Positions 14,685 to 18,706 of a DNA stretch of 18,706 bases are shown in pieces (positions within the stretch are counted from its first letter, which is position 1; each line of letters opens with the position of its first letter). The DNA lies in contig DAOWBJ010000004.1 of assembly GCA_030634125.1 (NCBI GenBank), positions 1-18,706 on the forward strand, in the 5' to 3' direction. The stretch is from Victivallales bacterium (GTDB taxonomy: Bacteria; Verrucomicrobiota; Lentisphaeria; Victivallales; Victivallaceae). The position numbers were made by a program, and so were the translations under genes. The notes beneath the pieces were generated by a model. It was not told where the DNA came from. It did not search any database and saw only the letters and a list, made by a program, of their open reading frames with translations.

Positions 14685-16106
14685 ATGCCATTAGTTGAAA
14701 ATTGCGCGTTTACAAAGCATTTGAATGTTGTTGATGCTTGCCCGGTGCTAACAACATCCGAAAAAGATTTGATGAATAAAATCGTAGGTGATCGAGATTT
14801 TGAAATTTATGGTCCTCTGTGGAAATTTTATGCAAAAAAATGTGGGATCTCTAAATCTTCTGTTTTTCGCCGGTTAAATTCACTTCAAAAGAAGAATCTT
14901 TTATCAGGATGGGAAATAAACACAGAAAATTATTATAACTTGTTCGTCAAAAAAGATTATTCTGTGGTCGAGTTAAAAGAGGAACGAAATTTGTTTAATT
15001 ATCGCGATTCCAGCACGCGAAAAAAACAGGATCACAATCATTTTTCCGGAAGCTGCGGAACAACTGAAAACGAACCAGTATCAAAGCATATAAATCCTGA
15101 CCCCGGTCCCGAAAGCGGGACTGAGACGAGTCCCAAAAACGAGACTGTATATAATATTAATTTAATAAATAATAATATAACTAAAGAAAACATCCCTTCT
15201 GATAAAAATTCAATGAAAAACCGAAGGGAAGGTTCTCAGAATAAATTTAGGAAAACCAAAACAGAGAAAATATATTCACCACAATTCGAAAAGTTTTGGT
15301 TATTACTCATAGCAACATTCCAAGCGTTCTTAGCAGCATTCCCGCAAAAAGTCAGAGTCACTGATAATTATCACGCAATTAAAGCCGCGATCTATGATAA
15401 ATGGTCTTCAGAAACGCAATTCCAAAGTATTTATGTTTGGTTTGGATTGTTTTCGTATCTTGTGTCGTCGCATACTGACACTTGGAATTCCGGGGGTTTT
15501 ACATTCGGGTTCGGTTATCTCAGATATGCAACGAAGCATTTTAACAAAGCGAAAAATTATCTAAAGGGAAAATATTTCAAGAGTTTTAAGGAATTTTTTA
15601 TTAAAGCAACGCCGGAAATTAACGGTACCCGAAAAATAAATCGTGAAATTGTGCTTTTAGAACCCAGGGACTGGTCGCATGTTTGGACACCACCGGAAAA
15701 AAAACGAAGGAAAATTATGGGCGATATGAAATTGCAAACAGTAAAGACGATAATCCAATCCGTGTGTGAAACCCTAACGGTTTTCGAGAAACTAACTGGA
15801 TTGACATTTAATAGAAGAGACGAAACGCATTTAATAATCGCTGCGGAAATAGAACAGGTGAAAATATTAACGAAAAAAGGGAAAGAAGATAAAAAATATC
15901 TAAAAGAGTCGTTAATCTTAGCAGAAAAACTATTCTGTGAAATAGACACACTAAAAATTCAGCAAGGGATCAATTTCTGTCATGAATGTGTTAATTATGA
16001 CGCTTGCAAAATAAATGGTGTTTTATCAAATGATCCGGACTGCACGGATTACAAATCAAAAAATATCAAAATGCAGGGATCCCGCAAAATTATAAAACCT
16101 AATTAA
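14685..16106 (+). CDS. Winged-helix DNA-binding protein, replication-initiator candidate
   Basis: A 473-residue basic protein. Residues about 25-90 form a winged helix: TTSEKDLMNKIV, then AKKCGISKSSVFRRLNSLQ as the recognition helix region and LLSGWEINTENYYNL as the wing. This is the plan of the replisome-organiser type of phage proteins. A polar linker (about 95-200, rich in Asn and Lys) joins a helical middle. The C-terminus has four cysteines, C432-x2-C435-x5-C441-x11-C453, a likely metal site. A GGAG site six bases before the ATG supports the start. The stop TAA ends at 16106 and the opposite methyltransferase stop begins at 16107. Replication initiation is inferred from the winged helix; a transcription regulator is the alternative. 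Confidence 0.6.
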   Translation: MPLVENCAFTKHLNVVDACPVLTTSEKDLMNKIVGDRDFEIYGPLWKFYAKKCGISKSSVFRRLNSLQKKNLLSGWEINTENYYNLFVKKDYSVVELKEERNLFNYRDSSTRKKQDHNHFSGSCGTTENEPVSKHINPDPGPESGTETSPKNETVYNINLINNNITKENIPSDKNSMKNRREGSQNKFRKTKTEKIYSPQFEKFWLLLIATFQAFLAAFPQKVRVTDNYHAIKAAIYDKWSSETQFQSIYVWFGLFSYLVSSHTDTWNSGGFTFGFGYLRYATKHFNKAKNYLKGKYFKSFKEFFIKATPEINGTRKINREIVLLEPRDWSHVWTPPEKKRRKIMGDMKLQTVKTIIQSVCETLTVFEKLTGLTFNRRDETHLIIAAEIEQVKILTKKGKEDKKYLKESLILAEKLFCEIDTLKIQQGINFCHECVNYDACKINGVLSNDPDCTDYKSKNIKMQGSRKIIKPN

Positions 16107-17237
16107 TCAATCGAACAACGAACGATTTTGTTTTATCCGTTTTTCTGCCATTTGTACGTATTCCGGATTAGCTTCAATCCCGATGTATTTTCTGCCTTGT
16201 TTTATTGCGACAATTGCGGTTGTGCCAGAACCCATGAACGGATCGAGTACGATTTCATCTTCTGGACAGCACGCTTTTATCGGTGTTTCGACTAATTTCT
16301 CAGGGAATACTGCGAAATGCGCATCGGGAAACGCTTGCGGGTTAATTTCCCAAACTGTGCGCATGTTGCGACCTTCTGGATTTATCATTAAATCGCCTTC
16401 TGAATTATGGTATCCCGAATGACCTTGAAAAGATGAACCATCTCCGCCATAATTTGTGTTTTTATATTTAGAATTATTCTCACGGGAACCGCGAGTTTTG
16501 GACGTTGGACCGCTAATAAGGTTTTGTGCTACTTGGTCCTCAAACGGTTCAAATTGCTGTTCGAAGTAATATTTAGGTTGCTTGGTAAAGAAGTAAAAAT
16601 ATTCAAAATCAACGGTGAATCGGTCTTTAGCTGAACTTGGCATTGCCGATTTTTTATACCAGATTATTGTATTCCTGCGAATCCATCCGTGTTTTTTCAT
16701 TGCCAGCACAAACATTTCGGGAATACCGATTAAGGATTTCGGTTTTCCTGTTGTTTGTGGAATTTCGCTCATATCACAAACTTCTTTTCCGCATATTCCG
16801 TCAGCACCTTTGCCCGAACCGCCAAAACTATCGCCGATATTTACCCAGCATGAACCGTCTGGTTTAAGCACCCGTTTAACTTCATCGAATATCTGCATCA
16901 AATGGTCGATAAATAATTCCGGCGTAGGTTCGAGTCCGAGTTCTCCACGCCACGCACCACATTTTCGGCAGAAACCACCATTATTTACGTGAGTATCACA
17001 AACTTCATTTATTTGGTTTCCAACTTTCGCGGTTGGTCCGGATTTTGCACCCCTTTGCTGTGTTATTATATTTTCACCGAATTCATGCTCACAGTCGTGC
17101 TGGCCGCCCCATATTTCGCCACCAGTTCCATAATCACGCAAAGCATAATAAGGCGGAGATGTCACTGTTAAATAAATCGACTCGTTGGCGATCTCGGATA
17201 TTCTATCTAATACGTGTCCATGTAATATTTTATTCAT
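16107..17237 (-). CDS. DNA methyltransferase, N4-cytosine/N6-adenine type, with zinc-ribbon insert
   Basis: A 376-residue protein with the circularly permuted beta-class order: the catalytic motif TSPPY (26-30) first and the AdoMet-binding DPFMGSGTT (332-340) near the C-terminus, followed by YIGIEANPEY. TSPPY is typical of N4-cytosine enzymes, though N6-adenine enzymes also occur. Between them lies an insert with Cys/His pairs (C49, H51, C80, H83, C90, C93) followed by GAWRGELGLEPTPELF, an arrangement common in phage orphan methyltransferases. AGGAG stands five bases before ATG 17237. No restriction endonuclease gene is visible nearby, so it probably protects the phage DNA from host restriction. 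It follows the terminase gene after 21 bases and is likely on the same transcript. Confidence 0.9.
   Translation of the reverse strand: MNKILHGHVLDRISEIANESIYLTVTSPPYYALRDYGTGGEIWGGQHDCEHEFGENIITQQRGAKSGPTAKVGNQINEVCDTHVNNGGFCRKCGAWRGELGLEPTPELFIDHLMQIFDEVKRVLKPDGSCWVNIGDSFGGSGKGADGICGKEVCDMSEIPQTTGKPKSLIGIPEMFVLAMKKHGWIRRNTIIWYKKSAMPSSAKDRFTVDFEYFYFFTKQPKYYFEQQFEPFEDQVAQNLISGPTSKTRGSRENNSKYKNTNYGGDGSSFQGHSGYHNSEGDLMINPEGRNMRTVWEINPQAFPDAHFAVFPEKLVETPIKACCPEDEIVLDPFMGSGTTAIVAIKQGRKYIGIEANPEYVQMAEKRIKQNRSLFD
16109..16134 (+). terminator. Weak terminator-like hairpin for the plus-strand operon
   Basis: AATCG (16109-16113) and CGATT (16123-16127) pair with a nine-base loop and are followed by TTGTTTT. 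The five-pair stem is weak. It sits immediately after the plus-strand stop and inside the 3' end of the opposing methyltransferase gene. It is the only candidate terminator at this tail-to-tail junction. Confidence 0.35.
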
Positions 17238-17258
17238 TTCTACTCCTAATAAATAGGA

Positions 17259-18620
17259 TTATTCGGGTTCATCAAAAGGGCAATTAAACATTAAGTAGAA
17301 AGCAGCCCATGAAAACGCTTTGGGTGCTGCCACGCCTTTAATTTCCTGCGCTATAGAAGGCAAGTCCAAGTTATCTTTTTTCGGTTCTTCACGCTGGAAT
17401 TTATTTAAACCTATTATTAAATTAATATTGCGCTTGTGAATTACGATATTATTGGACGAAAATCCTTGATCTATTTCTAAATATTGTGCGCGTTCTTCAA
17501 TGTCGAAAGTAGAAATAATATTAAAATCTCGCTTCGCAAAATAACTTTTTAAATCATTATCACGATGAATAATTATTACCGCTTCAGGATATTTTGATGA
17601 CAGAACATGTAATTTCTGCGTAAAAGTTGTTAAATTCATTCTTCCGAACACTTCATCATCAACATATAGTTTATTATTCATGCTATGCAGCACTATTATT
17701 GCAGATTCATTTTCAGGTACAGAAAAATGAATTCCGATCGCAGTTTCACGTTTTAAGTTTTCCGATGATTCCGATGGGATAATATCTACAACATTGTTAA
17801 TTTCATTGAAAGAACTGTAAACCAAACCGGATAATGCGACAAATTTTGCTAAATATTGTTCTGAAAACAAATTTGGTGTATCTATCATGTCGAGTCGCGC
17901 TTCTTCAACTTCTTCGGGGTCAACATACGGGCAAATGATCGAAGGATACGGACCGAGAAATAAATACTTCGGATTGTCTTTATGTGTTGTTTGAAAATCA
18001 GAAAACCAATTATGTCCGCTCGGCGTGCTGTTATTACACAAAGCGCCTTTTCTGGTTGTTAATCGCGGACGAAGATAACGAAAAACGCTATCGCGTCCCA
18101 ATTTTGATGCTTCGCACAAACCACACCAGTCAATTTCCTCGCCCAACATCCCTTCTGGGCGAACTGCGGACTTTACTCTGATTTCTGAACCGATCGATGT
18201 TTTTATATACATTTTACCCTGTTCAACCTTGTTCGCTTCGTCAATTATCTCTATTTCCTTCGCGAACGGCGAATCCGACTCTAAAAGGCGATGCATAAAA
18301 TTATAAACATAACGAAACTCTTTTTCCGCGAGTTCGAAGGTTGGACCGACTAACCAAAGTCGAGTCCCTGGAATTAGCAAAACTGGCATTGCTTCGCCAC
18401 CTTCGGCGATAGTTTTACCAGAACGCGCGCCGCCGACGAAAGTTTTATGCCTTCGTTTTGAAAAGTGATAAACTTCCTGTAAAGGATACGGATTGTAACC
18501 CATGTGGTGGAATACAAGTCTTTTGAACTCGTTTGTTATAGATACCGGATAAAAGATCTGATTAAGATTTTCAAGCCCCAAAACGATATTTTCTAAGTTC
18601 TGTTTTAGAAACCGGTACAT
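17259..18620 (-). CDS. Terminase large subunit with altered nuclease site
   Basis: A 453-residue protein. ATG 18620 is preferred over an upstream in-frame TTG (18632), which overlaps the GGAG ribosome site; GGAG is six bases before this ATG. The ATPase part is intact: Walker A GGARSGKT (63-70), a Walker B-like segment IDWCGLCEAS with Glu170, and the coupling motif NNSTPSGHNWF (196-206). It pumps DNA through the portal. The C-terminal RNase H-type nuclease fold is recognisable (GLVYSSFNE, AIGIHFSVPENESAIIVL, YPEAVIIIHRDND), but the first catalytic Asp of GIDxG is His298, the second expected Asp of the VxD type is His352, and no H-x-x-D-A motif ends the domain. Cutting may be lost or done by another protein. 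It precedes the methyltransferase gene. Confidence 0.85.
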   Translation of the reverse strand: MYRFLKQNLENIVLGLENLNQIFYPVSITNEFKRLVFHHMGYNPYPLQEVYHFSKRRHKTFVGGARSGKTIAEGGEAMPVLLIPGTRLWLVGPTFELAEKEFRYVYNFMHRLLESDSPFAKEIEIIDEANKVEQGKMYIKTSIGSEIRVKSAVRPEGMLGEEIDWCGLCEASKLGRDSVFRYLRPRLTTRKGALCNNSTPSGHNWFSDFQTTHKDNPKYLFLGPYPSIICPYVDPEEVEEARLDMIDTPNLFSEQYLAKFVALSGLVYSSFNEINNVVDIIPSESSENLKRETAIGIHFSVPENESAIIVLHSMNNKLYVDDEVFGRMNLTTFTQKLHVLSSKYPEAVIIIHRDNDLKSYFAKRDFNIISTFDIEERAQYLEIDQGFSSNNIVIHKRNINLIIGLNKFQREEPKKDNLDLPSIAQEIKGVAAPKAFSWAAFYLMFNCPFDEPE

Positions 18621-18645
18621 TCTTTTCTCCAATCGCTACGAATAA

Positions 18646-18654
18646 ATTATACCA
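18646..18654 (-). promoter_or_regulatory. Extended -10 promoter for terminase
   Basis: On the minus strand TGGTATAAT is a perfect extended -10 (TGnTATAAT). No good -35 lies 17 bases upstream, which extended -10 promoters tolerate. Transcription would begin about 19 bases before the terminase ATG. The region 18621-18706 holds no other feature that I can see. Confidence 0.6.
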
Positions 18655-18706
18655 GAACAAAAAGACAAGCTGGCAGGAAAAAACTTACTAACGCACTTAT
18701 AAATTA

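Noticed and set aside
18621..18632. In-frame TTG start that would lengthen terminase by four residues
   Set aside because: The TTG overlaps the GGAG ribosome site; ATG 18620 has ideal spacing.
1..18706. Insertion sequence or Mu transposase
   Set aside because: No transposase or integrase motifs and no terminal inverted repeats were seen; the similarity to Mu is limited to head genes.

Overview
The window is a piece of a tailed double-stranded DNA phage or prophage (Caudoviricetes), carrying the packaging and head-assembly half of the genome. Nothing identifies the host directly. Nearly every gene has a purine-rich Shine-Dalgarno site (AAGGAG, GGAGG), TGA is used as a stop, and the DNA is AT-rich, so a bacterium with the standard genetic code is likely. 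The head genes are most like the Mu-type set: a gp29/DUF935-like portal, a gpI-like protease/scaffold candidate and a gpT-like major capsid protein. No Mu transposase, repressor or tail genes are present here.

Layout, following minus-strand transcription from right to left: a terminase large subunit (17259-18620) behind a consensus extended -10 promoter, then an N4-type DNA methyltransferase with a zinc-ribbon insert (16107-17237). A plus-strand island follows in the sequence (14214-16106): a degenerate tRNA-like gene with a CAT anticodon loop, a small single-span membrane protein and a winged-helix replication-type protein. The island meets the methyltransferase gene tail to tail with no gap. 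A 491-base non-coding region (13812-14302) separates the two directions and is rich in RNA structure, including a candidate small RNA that ends in a clear intrinsic terminator whose loop can pair with the RNA's 5' part.

From 13811 leftwards a tightly packed minus-strand operon encodes: portal, coiled-coil protein, protease/scaffold candidate with a Pro-Pro-Val spacer, decoration protein or head fibre with five tandem repeats of about 100 residues, major capsid protein (preceded by an intercistronic hairpin), a zinc-binding protein, a head-tail connector candidate, a 46-residue proline/lysine-rich protein, a structural protein with a carbohydrate-binding-like jelly-roll, a tail-tube-like candidate, a 1034-residue multidomain protein, and a partial proline-rich coiled-coil protein running off the left edge. 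Several stops and starts overlap as TAATG, which suggests coupled translation.

The most unusual item is the 1034-residue protein. It joins a DdrB-like ParB domain, a four-cysteine module, an R-D-x-x-G-K-F module, a HAD phosphatase-type domain and two copies of a small RGG-type module. Nearly identical short joints of the form S-x-I-K-I-x-F mark the boundaries. It resembles the polyvalent proteins described from phages and conjugative elements, which are thought to enter the host with the DNA. Other points to follow up are the apparent loss of nuclease acidic residues in the terminase and the structured intergenic region.
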